A stretch of 64,000 nucleotides of DNA from Actinokineospora inagensis DSM 44258 (GTDB lineage Bacteria > Actinomycetota > Actinomycetes > Mycobacteriales > Pseudonocardiaceae): contig NZ_AXWW01000049.1 in NCBI RefSeq assembly GCF_000482865.1, forward strand, positions 1-64,000, read 5' to 3'. Position 1 is the stretch's first letter. Every line of letters begins with the position of its first letter. Of this stretch, positions 7,567 to 16,855 are shown one piece after another. The notes beneath the pieces were generated by a model that was not told the DNA's origin, did not search any database, and worked only from the letters and a program-made list of their open reading frames with translations. The position numbers and the translations under genes were made by a program.

Positions 7567-8385
7567 ATGCCCGAGGGCGACACGATCTTCCGCACCGCCG
7601 CCGTCCTGCGCGACGCGCTGGTCCCGCACGTGCTGACCCGCGGCGAACTCCGACACCCACGGTTGTCCACTGTGGACCTCACGGGGCGGGCCGTTGTCGG
7701 TGTGCGGTCGGTGGGCAAGCACCTGTTCATCCGGTTCTCAGCCGGGTTGAGCTTCCGCAGCCACCTCGCGATGGACGGGATCTGGCAGGTCACCGCGCTG
7801 CGCGCGCGGTGGCGCCGGGCCGCGCACCAGGCCAGGGCCGTGTTGCTCACCGAGTCCCGCCAGGCGATCGGTTTCCTGCTGCAGGAGATGGCCTTGGTGG
7901 ACACGGCGGACGAGGACCGCTTGGTCGCGCACCTCGGGCCGGACCTGCTCGACCCGGCGTGGGGGCCAGATCATCTCGCGCGCGCCGTAGCCCGGTTGAC
8001 CGCGGACCCGTCCCGCGAGATCGGAGTGGCCCTGCTCGACCAGCGGGTGATGGCCGGGGTTGGCAACGTGTTCAAGGCCGAGATCTGCTTCCTGCTCGGC
8101 GTGTCGCCGTGGACCCCGGTGTCCGATGTGGACGCCGCGCGGGCGGTGGCGTTGAGCCGGGACCTGTTGGACCGCAACAAGATGGTCGTCGACCGGATCA
8201 CCACCGGCGACCAGCGGCGGGACCGGCGGCTCTGGGTGTACGGCCGCCGCGGCACACCCTGCCTGGTCTGCGGCGGGGAAGTCCTGGTGGGGAGCCAGGG
8301 TCCGGACACCCGCGAACGGATCGCGTACTACTGCCCGAGGTGCCAACCCGGGCCGGTTCAGCAGATCAGCAGACCGCACGGTTGA
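7567..8385 (+). CDS. nei2: Endonuclease VIII-type DNA glycosylase (Fpg/Nei family)
   Basis: Base-excision repair glycosylase/AP lyase of 272 residues for oxidised bases. The N-terminus is PEGDT after the initiator Met, the Nei-type catalytic Pro/Glu pair, distinct from the PELPE of Fpg. The helix-two-turn-helix region DQRVMAGVGNVFKAEICF carries the conserved Asn/Lys. A zinc finger is visible at the C-terminus (CLVCGG ... YYCPRCQ, near residues 231-258). It follows the ParA-like gene by 4 bp. Its 3' end overlaps the convergent T/P-rich gene by 28 bp. Confidence 0.9.
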   Translation: MPEGDTIFRTAAVLRDALVPHVLTRGELRHPRLSTVDLTGRAVVGVRSVGKHLFIRFSAGLSFRSHLAMDGIWQVTALRARWRRAAHQARAVLLTESRQAIGFLLQEMALVDTADEDRLVAHLGPDLLDPAWGPDHLARAVARLTADPSREIGVALLDQRVMAGVGNVFKAEICFLLGVSPWTPVSDVDAARAVALSRDLLDRNKMVVDRITTGDQRRDRRLWVYGRRGTPCLVCGGEVLVGSQGPDTRERIAYYCPRCQPGPVQQISRPHG

Positions 8386-8804
8386 TGAGTGCGCGTGGGA
8401 CGCGTGGTCGTCGTCGTGGTGACCGGTGGGGGTGTCGTGGTGGTCGGTTTCGGCTGAGTCGTGGTGACACTGGGCACCGAGGACACCGAAGGCACCGTGG
8501 TGGTGGCGACCGTCGTGGGAACCGTGGTCGTTGACGTGGCCGGGGTGAGGACGGTGGTCGAGGTCGGGGATAACGACGTCGATAGGACCACCGGGACGGA
8601 TGTCGACCGCGACGGCGCGGGAACGCCGCTGGGTTCCGGCCGCCCGGAGGCCGGGATGGGTTGGGGCGCCTCGTTGGCCGCCGGACGCGCGCCCGGCAGG
8701 TCCGGGCCCGCCGCCAGGTATCCCTCGTACCACAGGGCAGCGGCGGCGACGCCGACCACCACGCCGATCGCCATGCGTCCCGGGTGGTCCTGCGGTGCGG
8801 GCAC
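8358..8804 (-). CDS. Thr/Pro-rich membrane-anchored protein of unknown function
   Basis: Hypothetical protein of 148 residues. Residues 10-30 (RMAIGVVVGVAAAALWY) form one probable transmembrane helix. The rest is a low-complexity tail of Thr, Pro, Ser and Val with runs such as TTTTPPPVTTTTTTRP, ending in CGLLIC. Such tails usually span or decorate the cell wall and may be O-mannosylated. The last 28 bp overlap the 3' end of nei2 on the other strand. Upstream to 9237 no gene is seen. I do not recognise the family. Confidence 0.55.
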   Translation of the reverse strand: MPAPQDHPGRMAIGVVVGVAAAALWYEGYLAAGPDLPGARPAANEAPQPIPASGRPEPSGVPAPSRSTSVPVVLSTSLSPTSTTVLTPATSTTTVPTTVATTTVPSVSSVPSVTTTQPKPTTTTPPPVTTTTTTRPTRTHQPCGLLIC

Positions 8805-9237
8805 GAGACCCCTCTCGCCGGTGGTGAGTGATATTCACACACCCTGCCGTTGTGGTTGGCCACCCTAGCAGCACCCGGATGGGCGACGGTTAAACCGTTT
8901 GAAGCCCATCGGCGGAGCGCATAAATTGGGCGGTACACGAGAGAGGAGGTGGTCCAACGGTGTATTCCCATAGGACTCGTGAGGTGGCTGTCCGCTAGGA
9001 CCACCCATCCGAGAACGATGGTGCCGGCCTTCGCAACACGGATGACACGGCCCTTCCGGGGCTGATGCCGTACGCGCGGGCGTGTGGTCGGCGAATACCA
9101 GGCAGTCACCCAGCCCCCGGGCTTCCGGGCCCAGTCCGACCCGGACCCCGCCGCCACCTTGTCGGCCGGGGAAGCACGCCCGGGGGCTGTCCTCCACCCA
9201 GATCTGCACAGTGGCCCAGTCGGCTCTGCACAGTGGC
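8805..9237. other. 433-bp intergenic stretch with a structured, SD-containing segment
   Basis: No convincing protein gene is present. The segment 8941-9005 holds GAGAGGAGGT, a strong ribosome-binding sequence, followed by GTG at 8960 opening a 12-residue frame that stops at 8998. An 8-bp inverted repeat (GGTGGTCC and GGACCACC) encloses that frame. A longer frame from GTG 8949 runs to the TGA near 9063. The rest shows nothing recognisable apart from the tandem duplication at its right end. Confidence 0.5.
8941..9005 (+). ncRNA. Possible structured leader or small RNA with tiny ORF
   Basis: GGTGGTCC near 8949 can pair with GGACCACC near 8998, closing a 42-nt loop that contains a GTG-started 12-codon ORF (8960-8998) preceded by GAGAGGAGGT. 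This looks like a leader-peptide or regulatory RNA arrangement, but no gene follows on the plus strand until 10039. The function is unknown. Confidence 0.25.
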
Positions 9238-9246
9238 CTAGTCGGC
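9203..9246. repeat. 22-bp tandem duplication across a stop codon
   Basis: Two adjacent 22-bp units (9203-9224 and 9225-9246) differ by one base: TCTGCACAGTGGCC then C or T then AGTCGGC. The second unit contains the stop codon and last codons of the minus-strand gene ending at 9238. The first is a copy lying just after the stop. Confidence 0.8.
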
Positions 9247-10014
9247 CTCGACCTGTTGCAGTCTGCGCCACGCCAGACCGGCGGTGCGCTCGGCGGACTT
9301 GGCGTCGCGGCGGGCCGTCTGCAGCGTTCGGCGGGCCTCCAGTTCGGCGTGTTCGGCCTCGTCCAGCGCGGCGTTGAGTTCTCGGACGCGGTCCTCGGCC
9401 TGCGTCACGGCCTCTTCGGCGGCGGAGACCGCCCGGTCGGCCTCGGTGCGTTGGGCCTCCGCCTCCTTCACGGCCGCCTTGGCCTCGGCGAGCGCGGACC
9501 GGCGGGCCTTCGGTTTCGCCTCGGGCTTGGCGGTGGTCGAGGGGGCGATGGACAAGCCCGGCCAGGTGTCCTCGACGGCGAGATCGCGGACCGAGGCCAG
9601 CCTGCCCGCGCGGAGGGTTTCGGCGGCCTTCTCGTCGGCGATGGCCGTGGTGAACATGTCCGCCAGCTCACGGGTGATCGGCTCACTCAGGTCGTCGCCC
9701 GCGGCGGCGATGAGCGACCCGAGCAGTGCCGCGCGGCGTTTGGCCAGGTCACGCAAGCGGGCGCCGTCGGCCTTGGCGTGCGCTTCGCGGAGCTCGGCGC
9801 CCAGGTCGGCCAGGTCGTCGATCAGGCCGGGGTCGCGGCGGACCAGCGTGTTGACCAGCCAGGCGGCGGTGGTCGGCTTCGGCAACTTCTCCACCCGGGT
9901 GGCGGCGGCGCTGTCACCGTCCGCGCGCAGGCGCTTGGCGAGGTCGCGCCGGGCCGGGACGAACTCGTCCCGAGGCAGGCCGTAGAGGTCGCTGACGTCG
10001 CTCACGGTGTCCAT
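9238..10014 (-). CDS. Coiled-coil protein of unknown function
   Basis: Hypothetical cytoplasmic protein of 258 residues. The N-terminal half is mixed helical (LYGLPRDEFVPARRDLAKRL ... KPTTAAWLVNTLVRR). The last 90 residues are a long Ala/Glu/Arg-rich coiled coil with many heptads. I recall actinobacterial proteins that begin with a DLYGLP..EFV..R..L pattern but know no function for them. The ATG at 10014 is chosen because the divergent pyrD starts 24 bp away at 10039. A 22-bp tandem duplication spans its stop codon. Confidence 0.75.
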   Translation of the reverse strand: MDTVSDVSDLYGLPRDEFVPARRDLAKRLRADGDSAAATRVEKLPKPTTAAWLVNTLVRRDPGLIDDLADLGAELREAHAKADGARLRDLAKRRAALLGSLIAAAGDDLSEPITRELADMFTTAIADEKAAETLRAGRLASVRDLAVEDTWPGLSIAPSTTAKPEAKPKARRSALAEAKAAVKEAEAQRTEADRAVSAAEEAVTQAEDRVRELNAALDEAEHAELEARRTLQTARRDAKSAERTAGLAWRRLQQVEAD

Positions 10015-10038
10015 GATGGCGGATGAAAGCATGGGCGG

Positions 10039-11079
10039 GTGGCGTACAAGCAGCTCATCCGTCGTGCCCTGTTCTCCCTCGGTGGCGGGAACCCCGAGAT
10101 CGCGCACGAGCGCACCATGGCGGCGCTGACCCGGCTCGGCTCGGTCCGCCCGGCGGTCGCGGGGTTGCGCAGGGTGTTCGGCAGCGGCGAGCGCCACACC
10201 GCGTTCGGCGTGACCTTCCCCGGTCGGGTCGGGCTGGCGGCGGGGATGGACAAGGACGGGCGCGCGCTCAAGGCCTGGCCCGCGCTGGGGTTCGGGCACG
10301 TCGAGGTCGGCACGGTCACCCGGCACGCCCAGCCCGGCAACCCGCGGCCGCGGCTGTTCCGGCTGCCGGAGAGCGAGGCGATCATCAACCGGATGGGGTT
10401 CAACAACGCCGGAGCGGACGCGCTGGCGGCCCGGCTGGCCGCGCTGGGCCCGGTCGGCGTCCCGCTGGGGATCAGCATCGGCAAGTCCAAGGTCACCCCG
10501 GTCGAGGAAGCCGTCGACGACTACCGGTACTCGCTGCGGGCGCTCTACCGGTTCGGCGACTACTTCGCGGTGAACGTCAGCTCCCCCAACACCCCCGGCC
10601 TGCGCGGGCTGCAGGACCGCGACGCACTCGACGTGCTGCTCGGCGAACTGCGGAAGGAGTCGCTGGAGCTGGGTGGGGCCACACCGAAGCCGATCCTGGT
10701 GAAGATCGCGCCCGACCTGACCGACCACGCGATCGGCGAGGTCCTGCAGGTGTGCGCCGACCACGGGATCGCGGGCGTGATCGCCACCAACACGACCCTG
10801 GCCCGCACCGGCCTCTCCCCCGCCGAGACACCGGTCGGGGCGGAGGCGGGCGGTCTGAGCGGGCGGCCGCTGACCGACCGCGCCCGGGACGTGGTGGCCT
10901 TCGTGGCGCGGGAGACCGGCGGGCGGCTGCCGATCATCGGCGTCGGCGGGATCTTCGACGTGGCCGCCGCCGTGCGGATGCTCGACGCCGGGGCGAGCCT
11001 GGTGCAGCTCTACACCGGGTTCGTGTTCGAGGGACCGGTCCTGGTGCGGCGGATCAACCGCGCGGTCGCGGGCCGCTGA
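10039..11079 (+). CDS. pyrD: Dihydroorotate dehydrogenase (quinone)
   Basis: Class 2 DHODH, the membrane-associated flavoenzyme that oxidises dihydroorotate to orotate in pyrimidine synthesis using quinone. It has 346 residues with the N-terminal membrane-contacting helix ([16 protein letters not shown]). FMN/substrate motifs seen are [37 protein letters not shown] (with the catalytic Ser region), IATNTT and GVGGI. The GTG at 10039 is the start. It is convergent with, and overlaps by 26 bp, a uracil permease gene, a sensible pairing of synthesis and salvage. Confidence 0.95.
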   Translation: MAYKQLIRRALFSLGGGNPEIAHERTMAALTRLGSVRPAVAGLRRVFGSGERHTAFGVTFPGRVGLAAGMDKDGRALKAWPALGFGHVEVGTVTRHAQPGNPRPRLFRLPESEAIINRMGFNNAGADALAARLAALGPVGVPLGISIGKSKVTPVEEAVDDYRYSLRALYRFGDYFAVNVSSPNTPGLRGLQDRDALDVLLGELRKESLELGGATPKPILVKIAPDLTDHAIGEVLQVCADHGIAGVIATNTTLARTGLSPAETPVGAEAGGLSGRPLTDRARDVVAFVARETGGRLPIIGVGGIFDVAAAVRMLDAGASLVQLYTGFVFEGPVLVRRINRAVAGR

Positions 11080-12349
11080 GCTCGCCGCCACCCCGGTTGG
11101 CCAGCCACCGCAGCAGCGGGTGGCCGCAGACCACCGCGACCGCGCCCCACGCGATCCCGCCGAACACCGCGCCACCCAGCTCGATCCGCAGGTCACCGGC
11201 TCCGGCGACCACGGCGACCGCGACCACGGTCAGGTTGACCGGGTCGGCGAAGTCGACCCGGTCGGCGAACCAGATCCGCACGCCGACCAGCGCGATCATC
11301 CCGTACAGCAGGATGGTGGCGCCACCGAGCACCCCGTCCGGGATCGTGTTGACCAGGGCGCCGAACTTCGGGCTCATCGACAGCACGATCGCGGTCAGCC
11401 CGGCCACCCCGTAGGCGGCCGTCGAGTAGACGCGGGTGGCGGCCATGACGCCGATGTTCTCCGCGTAGGTCGTGGTGCCGGAGCCGCCGCCGAACCCGGC
11501 CAGCGTGGTGGCCAGCCCGTCGGCGATCAGCGAGTCGCCCACCGAGCCGTCCAGGTCGCGCCCGGTGACCGCGCCGACCGCCTTGACGTGGCCGACGTTC
11601 TCCGCGACCAGCACCAGCACCACCGGGATGACCAGCAGGATCACCGACGGCCGGACCTGCGGCGCGGAGAACTGCGGCAGCCCGAACCAGGCGGCGTCGG
11701 ACAGCGCGGTCAGCCGGTCCTGGCTGAGCGCACCGCTCACAGCGGCCACGATCCAGCCGACCAGCACACCCGCCAACACGGACAGTCGCGACAGCAGCCC
11801 GCGCGCGACCACCGCACACCCGACGATCACCACCAGCGTCAGCAGCGCGATCACCGGCTGCTTGCCGAACGCCGCCGTCGCCGCGGGCGCCAGGTTCAGC
11901 CCGACCAGCACGATCACCGCCCCGGTCACCACCGGCGGCATGACCGACTCCAGCAGCCGCACCCCCAGCGCCTTCACCGCGACACCCACGCCGACCAGCA
12001 GCAACCCGGCCACCAGCACCCCGCCCAACTGGGCGGCGACGCCGTGCTCCTGGGCCGCGGTCAACGGCGCGATGAAGGCGAAGGACGAGCCGAGGTAGGC
12101 GGGCACCCGGTTGCGGGTGATCACGAGGAACAGCAGCGTGCCGATTCCGGAGAACAGCAGCGTGGTGGTCACCGGGAAGTGGGTGAGGGTCGGTACCAGG
12201 ACCGTCGCGCTGAACATGGCGGCAACGTGCTGGACGCCGAACCCGACGGTGAGCGGCCAGCTCAGCCGCTCGTTCGGGGCGACCACCGCGCCGTCACGGA
12301 CACGGCGGCCGTCGCCGTGCACCGACCACAACGCCAACGCCGCCTCCAC
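11054..12349 (-). CDS. Uracil/xanthine permease (NCS2 family)
   Basis: Nucleobase:proton symporter, about 431 residues with 12-14 membrane spans. The N-terminal phrase [26 protein letters not shown] is the NCS2 hallmark. The QH motif and the NxG-type segment ([20 protein letters not shown]) that line the substrate site are present. I start it at the GTG at 12349, because the frame up to 12436 adds a Gly-rich segment unlike the family; no strong ribosome site decides it. The UraA-like sequence favours uracil. It is convergent with pyrD. Confidence 0.88.
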   Translation of the reverse strand: MEAALALWSVHGDGRRVRDGAVVAPNERLSWPLTVGFGVQHVAAMFSATVLVPTLTHFPVTTTLLFSGIGTLLFLVITRNRVPAYLGSSFAFIAPLTAAQEHGVAAQLGGVLVAGLLLVGVGVAVKALGVRLLESVMPPVVTGAVIVLVGLNLAPAATAAFGKQPVIALLTLVVIVGCAVVARGLLSRLSVLAGVLVGWIVAAVSGALSQDRLTALSDAAWFGLPQFSAPQVRPSVILLVIPVVLVLVAENVGHVKAVGAVTGRDLDGSVGDSLIADGLATTLAGFGGGSGTTTYAENIGVMAATRVYSTAAYGVAGLTAIVLSMSPKFGALVNTIPDGVLGGATILLYGMIALVGVRIWFADRVDFADPVNLTVVAVAVVAGAGDLRIELGGAVFGGIAWGAVAVVCGHPLLRWLANRGGGELSGPRPRG

Positions 12350-12474
12350 CCCGCCCGAACCGCCCCCGGCTCCACCTGCTCGTGCATGGTGCCACAGCAC
12401 GTAGTCGACGAGTCGATACGACACCGTGATATTCACACCGATGCACTAGTCAACGGCGGCGAGGTGACCGGCGG

Positions 12475-12684
12475 TTATCGGGGCATCCAGGACAGCACCA
12501 GCGCGTACGGGTCCGCGGTGCCGGTGCGGCCGTGGTCGATCATGTCCACCGCGGCGTCCAACATCCGCCCGGCCCGCCGCCGGTCGACCCCCATGCCGTC
12601 GACGATCGCCCAGAACCCGGTCTCGTACTCGGCCATCCGGGCTACCTGCCCCGCCACCGCGCGGCGGATCCCACAGTCGTCCAT
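12475..12684 (-). CDS. Small conserved hypothetical protein
   Basis: Protein of 69 residues starting MDDCGIRRAVAGQ, with an amphipathic helical core (EYETGFWAIVDGMGVDRRRAGRMLDAAVDMIDHG) and a C-terminal ALVLSWMPR. GGGAGGTGC precedes the ATG at 12684, which is why I prefer it to a longer frame from 12729. It lies upstream of uraA by more than 100 bp on the same strand. I do not recognise the family. Confidence 0.6.
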   Translation of the reverse strand: MDDCGIRRAVAGQVARMAEYETGFWAIVDGMGVDRRRAGRMLDAAVDMIDHGRTGTADPYALVLSWMPR

Positions 12685-12849
12685 CGACGCACCTCCCGAG
12701 TCCGAGCGCGCCCCGCGAACGGAGCGCACCTAAGTAGGGACGTGAAGGACACGCGTGAGTTCGGGCCGCATGATGCGCCCGGTCGGGTGAGAACGATCAC
12801 GCATCTGGTGACGCGGCGTGTCCTCCGCGCGCGGCCGCAACCGCCCGGA

Positions 12850-13650
12850 TCACCCCAGGGAGAGTTCGCGCAGGGCGAGCGCCAGGGCGGCGAGGCGGTC
12901 GGTGGCGTCGGTGAGGTCGTGCCGGGGTTCGGCGACCGAGCTGGCGGCCAGGGCGCGGGCGGCAGCCGCGATGAGGGCCCCGTAGCCGTCCATGCCCTGG
13001 TCCAGTTGGGCCCGCAACGCGCGGACACTGTCGGTCAGATGGCCTCGGTCGACCGGTGGGGCGTGCTCACGGGCGCGTTCCACCACCTGGATGCGGGCGG
13101 CGACCGCGCGCAAGGCGGACGCGGCCTCGGTGCCGGTGGCGCGCGCCTCGACCACCGCGTCCGGTGGGACCAGCGCCGCGCGGGTCAACTGGTCGAGCAG
13201 TTCCCGCAGGATGTCCTCGGCCTCCGCCAAGCGGGACATGGGTTCCCGGGCCTGCGAGTTGCGGTGCGGCAGCGGGACCGGGACGGGCGGGGCCTCGGGC
13301 AGCGGTTCCCGGTGCAGCCGCCACGAGCGGAACCCGGTGGTGACGGCCGCGAAGCCGGAGATCACCGCCGCGCCGATCAGCGCCGGACCGGCCAGACCGG
13401 GGGCGGCGGAGGCGGTTTCCACCACCACCGCCCCCGTCGTGGTCGTCACGCCGGTCACCGTCCACAGCCGCGCGCGGCGCAGGGCGCGGCGGCGTTGCCG
13501 GACGGCTTTCGCCCGTGGGTCCCGCCGCAGGCCCGCGATGGCCTCGCGCACGTGCTGGGAGTAGACCTGCAGTTGCTGGCCGTACGCGCCGCGCCACTGG
13601 CCCGCCAGTTCCTCGGCGAGCCTGCTCAGCTCGTTGCGGCCGGGACCCAC
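12850..13650 (-). CDS. pspM: PspA-associated membrane protein (PspM-like)
   Basis: Protein of 266 residues directly downstream (11 bp) of pspA. A basic cytoplasmic segment (KAVRQRRRALRRARLW) precedes two adjacent hydrophobic helices (residues about 65-105, TGAVVVET ... LIGAAVISGFAAV). A long helical domain follows. This position and topology match the mycobacterial pspM gene (Rv2743c), whose product anchors PspA at the membrane. The assignment rests mainly on context and topology, since the sequence is weakly conserved. Start is GTG 13650. Confidence 0.7.
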   Translation of the reverse strand: MGPGRNELSRLAEELAGQWRGAYGQQLQVYSQHVREAIAGLRRDPRAKAVRQRRRALRRARLWTVTGVTTTTGAVVVETASAAPGLAGPALIGAAVISGFAAVTTGFRSWRLHREPLPEAPPVPVPLPHRNSQAREPMSRLAEAEDILRELLDQLTRAALVPPDAVVEARATGTEAASALRAVAARIQVVERAREHAPPVDRGHLTDSVRALRAQLDQGMDGYGALIAAAARALAASSVAEPRHDLTDATDRLAALALALRELSLG

Positions 13651-13661
13651 CGTCGCGGCCG

Positions 13662-14510
13662 TCAGGCGCCGGACTGCGGGTTGGCCTTCTGCTCCTGGGC
13701 CACCCGCTGCTGGATCTCGGCCTGGATGTTGGCGGCGGCCGACTGCGACGCCGCGCTGGCGCCGCTGGTGACCTGGCCCGCGACCTGGCCGCCGTTCATC
13801 GACGCCCGGATCTGGTCGAGGCGGGAGCGGCCCGCGAGTTCGGTGGTGGAGACCTGGACCTCCATCATCCGACCCTGCACCGAGTTCTGCGCCAGCTCGG
13901 CCGACCCGACGGCGGTGGCGTAGCGCTTCTCGATCTTGTCCCGGACCTCCTCCAGCGAGGGGGTGTTGCCCGGGGCGGCCAGTTCGCTCATCTGGTTGAG
14001 CGAACGGGACACCTGCTCCTGCATCTTGGCCTGCTCCAACTGGCTGAGCAGCTTGGTGCGCTCGGCGAGCTTGTTCTGCAGCACCATCGCGTTGCGCTCG
14101 ACGGCCTGCTTGGCCTGCCCGGCGGCTTGCAGCGCCTGGTCGTGCAGCGTCTTGAGGTCCTCGATGCCCTGCTCGGCGGTCACCAACTGGGTGGCGAAGC
14201 CCTGCGCGGCGTTCTCGAACTGGGTCGCCTTCTGCTCGTCGCCCTTGGTGCGGGCCTCGTCGGCCAGCACCAGCGCCTGGCGGGCGGAGGCCTGCAGCTT
14301 CTCCACGTCGCCGAGTTGGCGGTTGAGCTTCATCTCCAACTGCCGCTGGTTGCCGATCACCGCGGCGGCCTGCTGGGAGAGCGCCTGGTGCTGGCGCTGG
14401 GCCTCCTCGATGGCCTGCTGGATCTGCACCTTGGGATCCGCGTGCTCATCGATCTTCGACGAGAACGACGCCATGAGGTACTTCCAGAACTTCACGAACG
14501 GGTTGGCCAT
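13662..14510 (-). CDS. pspA: Phage-shock protein A / IM30 family
   Basis: Membrane-stress effector of 282 residues, almost entirely coiled coil: short N-terminal amphipathic helix ([15 protein letters not shown]), then Gln/Ala-rich helices ([19 protein letters not shown] through the SELA region). ESCRT-III-like PspA polymers stabilise damaged membranes. GGAGGACG precedes the ATG at 14510. It is followed by pspM and preceded by clgR on the same strand, which reproduces the mycobacterial clgR-pspA-pspM order. The 368-bp gap to clgR should hold its own promoter. Confidence 0.92.
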   Translation of the reverse strand: MANPFVKFWKYLMASFSSKIDEHADPKVQIQQAIEEAQRQHQALSQQAAAVIGNQRQLEMKLNRQLGDVEKLQASARQALVLADEARTKGDEQKATQFENAAQGFATQLVTAEQGIEDLKTLHDQALQAAGQAKQAVERNAMVLQNKLAERTKLLSQLEQAKMQEQVSRSLNQMSELAAPGNTPSLEEVRDKIEKRYATAVGSAELAQNSVQGRMMEVQVSTTELAGRSRLDQIRASMNGGQVAGQVTSGASAASQSAAANIQAEIQQRVAQEQKANPQSGA

Positions 14511-14878
14511 CGTCGTCCTCCGCCTGCCTCTTCATTCCCTGCGCCGAGTTCAACCGGACGCTCCCCGCACGGGTGCACCGTCACCCCGCGTACCGACGCA
14601 ACGGCCCGGCGCCGGTGTTGGTTCCACACCGGTAACCCGGGTGGCCCAGCGCACGCGAAGTTGGGGAAGTCCTTTCCTGTGGGTTCCATCGTGTCAGGTG
14701 CGTGCGGGCGGTTCCACTGGACCCAGCAGAAATCAGGGATCACCCATAGATCACCCCTGAGGAACCGGACCGCCCTCCGGGGTAACCCCGGACTCCGGTC
14801 CTGCTCGTGGACACGCCACAGGGCCCGGACCGTGCGCCGACGGCCGGGCCAAGGGCGTGTTGACCTGGGGGTACCCGC
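14511..14878 (-). other. clgR-pspA intergenic region
   Basis: 368 bp without a gene, between the clgR stop and the pspA start. It should contain the pspA promoter. I see several short GC-rich inverted repeats (for example CCGGGGTAACCCCGG near 14780) that could terminate clgR. I found no exact CGC-N5-GCG ClgR site here and no clear -35/-10 pair. GGAACC appears on the minus strand near 14712, reminiscent of an ECF -35 element, but its -10 partner is not convincing. Confidence 0.4.
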
Positions 14879-15364
14879 TCAGGCGGCGAACACGGCGCCC
14901 GCCCGGCCGGAGCCGATCGGGGCCTCGATGCGGTGGCTGAGCACCGGTTGGATGCGCAGGTCGGCCAAGTGTTCACCGATGACGGCGGGCACCAGCCTGC
15001 CGCCCTCCGCCGCGGCTCGCGGCGCCGGGTCGCGCTGGGCGGCGTCGATGCCCTCCAGCGACTCGATGGTCTCCAGCGACTCCACCGGCTCGCCGCCGAC
15101 CCGCTCGGGCACGCCGACCGGGACCGAGGTGAGCGCGCCGATGTCCGAGGCGACGTTGTAGAGCAACTCCGAGAGCGGCAACTCCAAGGCGTCGCAGATG
15201 GCGGACAGCAGCTCGCTGGAGGCCTCCTTGCGCCCGCGCTCCACCTCGGACAGGTAGCCGAGGCTGACCCTGGCCGAGCGGGAGACCTCGCGCAGCGTGC
15301 GCCGCTGGTTGGTGCGGGCGTGTCGGAGCCGATCACCGATCGCCTCGCGCAACAGCACGGTCAT
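14879..15364 (-). CDS. clgR: ClgR-type XRE transcriptional activator
   Basis: Helix-turn-helix regulator of 161 residues. The HTH is clear at residues 10-65 ([37 protein letters not shown]), followed by the family segment [17 protein letters not shown]. ClgR activates clp protease genes and, in mycobacteria, the psp genes. GGGAGGTGCGCG precedes the ATG at 15364; a frame to 15403 is less likely. The C-terminal end AVFAA is rich in small hydrophobic residues, and in relatives such a tail marks ClgR for Clp degradation. A ClgR-type box lies upstream at 15507-15524. Confidence 0.9.
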   Translation of the reverse strand: MTVLLREAIGDRLRHARTNQRRTLREVSRSARVSLGYLSEVERGRKEASSELLSAICDALELPLSELLYNVASDIGALTSVPVGVPERVGGEPVESLETIESLEGIDAAQRDPAPRAAAEGGRLVPAVIGEHLADLRIQPVLSHRIEAPIGSGRAGAVFAA

Positions 15365-15506
15365 CGCGCACCTCCCTTCCTCGACGGGCACCGCGGTCCG
15401 CACGCCGCCCCCGCCCAGGGGCGAGAACCGGAGCGGGCACGACGCGGGGCCGTCACACCGACAACGTTACCCACGGTCCCCGACAACGCGCAGCGACTTA
15501 CCGGGT

Positions 15507-15524
15507 AGTCCGCCAAGAGCGAAC
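15507..15524 (-). promoter_or_regulatory. ClgR-type operator upstream of clgR
   Basis: The sequence CGCCAAGAGCGAAC (15511-15524) has the CGC-N5-GCG architecture. It also matches almost fully the ClgR consensus I remember from Corynebacterium (CGC, pyrimidine, N, A, N, purine, GCG, W, W, S). It lies about 145 bp upstream of the clgR start, so autoregulation is inferred. Confidence 0.6.
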
Positions 15525-15623
15525 GACCACGTCGACCCCGGGGTTCCCGGTGTCCACCGGGCCGTTCCGGGTATCCGCGCGGCGCCATCCGGACGCGGGC
15601 GCGCACTGACCGTGACCTCGGGC

Positions 15624-16130
15624 TCACCCGGGAAGGGTACCCAGGTCCGCGCCGATGAGCGCGAGGGCGGCGGCGACCCCGGCGGCCCGGACGTCCTCCC
15701 GGTCGCCGGGGGCGGTGATCACCCGGTGCCGCTCGCCGCGCGGTCCGGCCAGCGCGACGTGCACGGTTCCCGGGGCGACGCCGTCCTGCGGGTCGGGCCC
15801 GGCGACGCCGGTGAGGCCGATCCCGACGGTCGCCCCGCAGCGGTCTCGGGCGCCCCTGGCGAGCTGCACGGCCACGTCGGCGTGGACCGCGCCGCGCTCG
15901 GCCAGCAGGTCAACATCGACCCCGGCCAGCGCGTGCTTGAGGTCGGTCGCGTAGACGACCAGGCCGCCGCGGACGACGGCGCTGGAGCCGGGGACGCTGG
16001 TGAGGGCCGCGGTGAGCAGCCCGGCGGTCAGCGACTCGGCCGTGGCGACCGTCTCACCCCGCTCGCGCAGCGCGGTGACCACGGCCACCACCTGGGCCCG
16101 GTCGACGCCGGGGAGCAGGCCGAGGCTCAC
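15624..16130 (-). CDS. cinA: CinA-family C-terminal (nicotinamide-nucleotide amidase) domain protein
   Basis: Single-domain CinA/PncC-type protein of 168 residues, corresponding to the C-terminal amidohydrolase domain only. The family hydrolyses nicotinamide mononucleotide to nicotinate mononucleotide and ammonia. Visible motifs are TVATAESLTAGLL (nucleophile Ser region), GLVVYATDLKHALAGV and [11 protein letters not shown]. The GTG at 16130 overlaps the pgsA stop by 4 bp, so it is translationally coupled. It lies between pgsA and clgR, as in many actinobacteria. Confidence 0.9.
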   Translation of the reverse strand: MSLGLLPGVDRAQVVAVVTALRERGETVATAESLTAGLLTAALTSVPGSSAVVRGGLVVYATDLKHALAGVDVDLLAERGAVHADVAVQLARGARDRCGATVGIGLTGVAGPDPQDGVAPGTVHVALAGPRGERHRVITAPGDREDVRAAGVAAALALIGADLGTLPG

Positions 16131-16855
16131 GGGGCGAGCGCGCGCAGGCCGCGGGCCCGCAGCCGGACGGCCCGCAGGACGTAGTCGACACCGGTGACCA
16201 CGGTCAGCACGACGGCGGCGCCCATGGAGATCCAGGCGACCGGGACGAGCCACCCGGGCAACGGCAGCAGGAACGCGCCGATGGCGAACACCTGGGTGAG
16301 GGTCTTGAGCTTGCCGCCGCGACTGGCCGGGATGACCCCGTGCCGGATCACCCAGAACCGCAGCAGGGTGACGCCGACCTCGCGGACCGCGATGACGATG
16401 GTGATCCACCAGGGCAGCTCGGCGAGCACGCTCAACCCGACCAGCGCGGCGCCGGTGAGCGCCTTGTCCGCGATCGGGTCGACGATCTTGCCGAAGTCGG
16501 TGATCAGGCCGTGCTTGCGGGCCAACCTGCCGTCGACGTGGTCGGTGATGGAGGCGATCACGAACACGGCGAACGCGATCAGCCGCCAGCCGGTGTGGTG
16601 GCCGCCGCCGGTGAACAGGGCGAGCAGGAACACCGGGACCAGCACCAGCCGGGTCAACGTGAGCAGGTTGGCCACGTTGAGCAGCGGGACCTCGGTGGGT
16701 TCCGGCAGTTCGGCGCCGGGCGCCGGGTCGACGGCGCGCACCAGGGGCACCGCGGGCACGCCGGGCACGTCCGTGGTTGGGCCGGTGACCGGGCGCATGA
16801 CCCGGTCCTCGTCGCCGACGGCCCCGCCCGGTCCGCCGGTCGCGGCCGAACTCAT
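16127..16855 (-). CDS. pgsA: CDP-diacylglycerol-glycerol-3-phosphate 3-phosphatidyltransferase
   Basis: Integral membrane enzyme for phosphatidylglycerol phosphate synthesis, 242 residues. The CDP-alcohol phosphotransferase signature [19 protein letters not shown] then PIADK is complete near residues 108-131. Five to six hydrophobic helices are visible. The first 50 or so residues are a Pro/Ala-rich cytoplasmic extension before [13 protein letters not shown]. The ATG at 16855 overlaps the rimO stop (ATGA), placing rimO-pgsA-cinA in one operon. PgsA2 versus PgsA3 naming cannot be settled. Confidence 0.92.
   Translation of the reverse strand: MSSAATGGPGGAVGDEDRVMRPVTGPTTDVPGVPAVPLVRAVDPAPGAELPEPTEVPLLNVANLLTLTRLVLVPVFLLALFTGGGHHTGWRLIAFAVFVIASITDHVDGRLARKHGLITDFGKIVDPIADKALTGAALVGLSVLAELPWWITIVIAVREVGVTLLRFWVIRHGVIPASRGGKLKTLTQVFAIGAFLLPLPGWLVPVAWISMGAAVVLTVVTGVDYVLRAVRLRARGLRALAP

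Noticed and set aside
8865-9209. 114-codon minus-strand frame in the 8.8-9.2 kb gap
   Set aside because: Codon usage is poor, no ribosome-binding site is seen, and it crosses the structured segment. I saw no domain.
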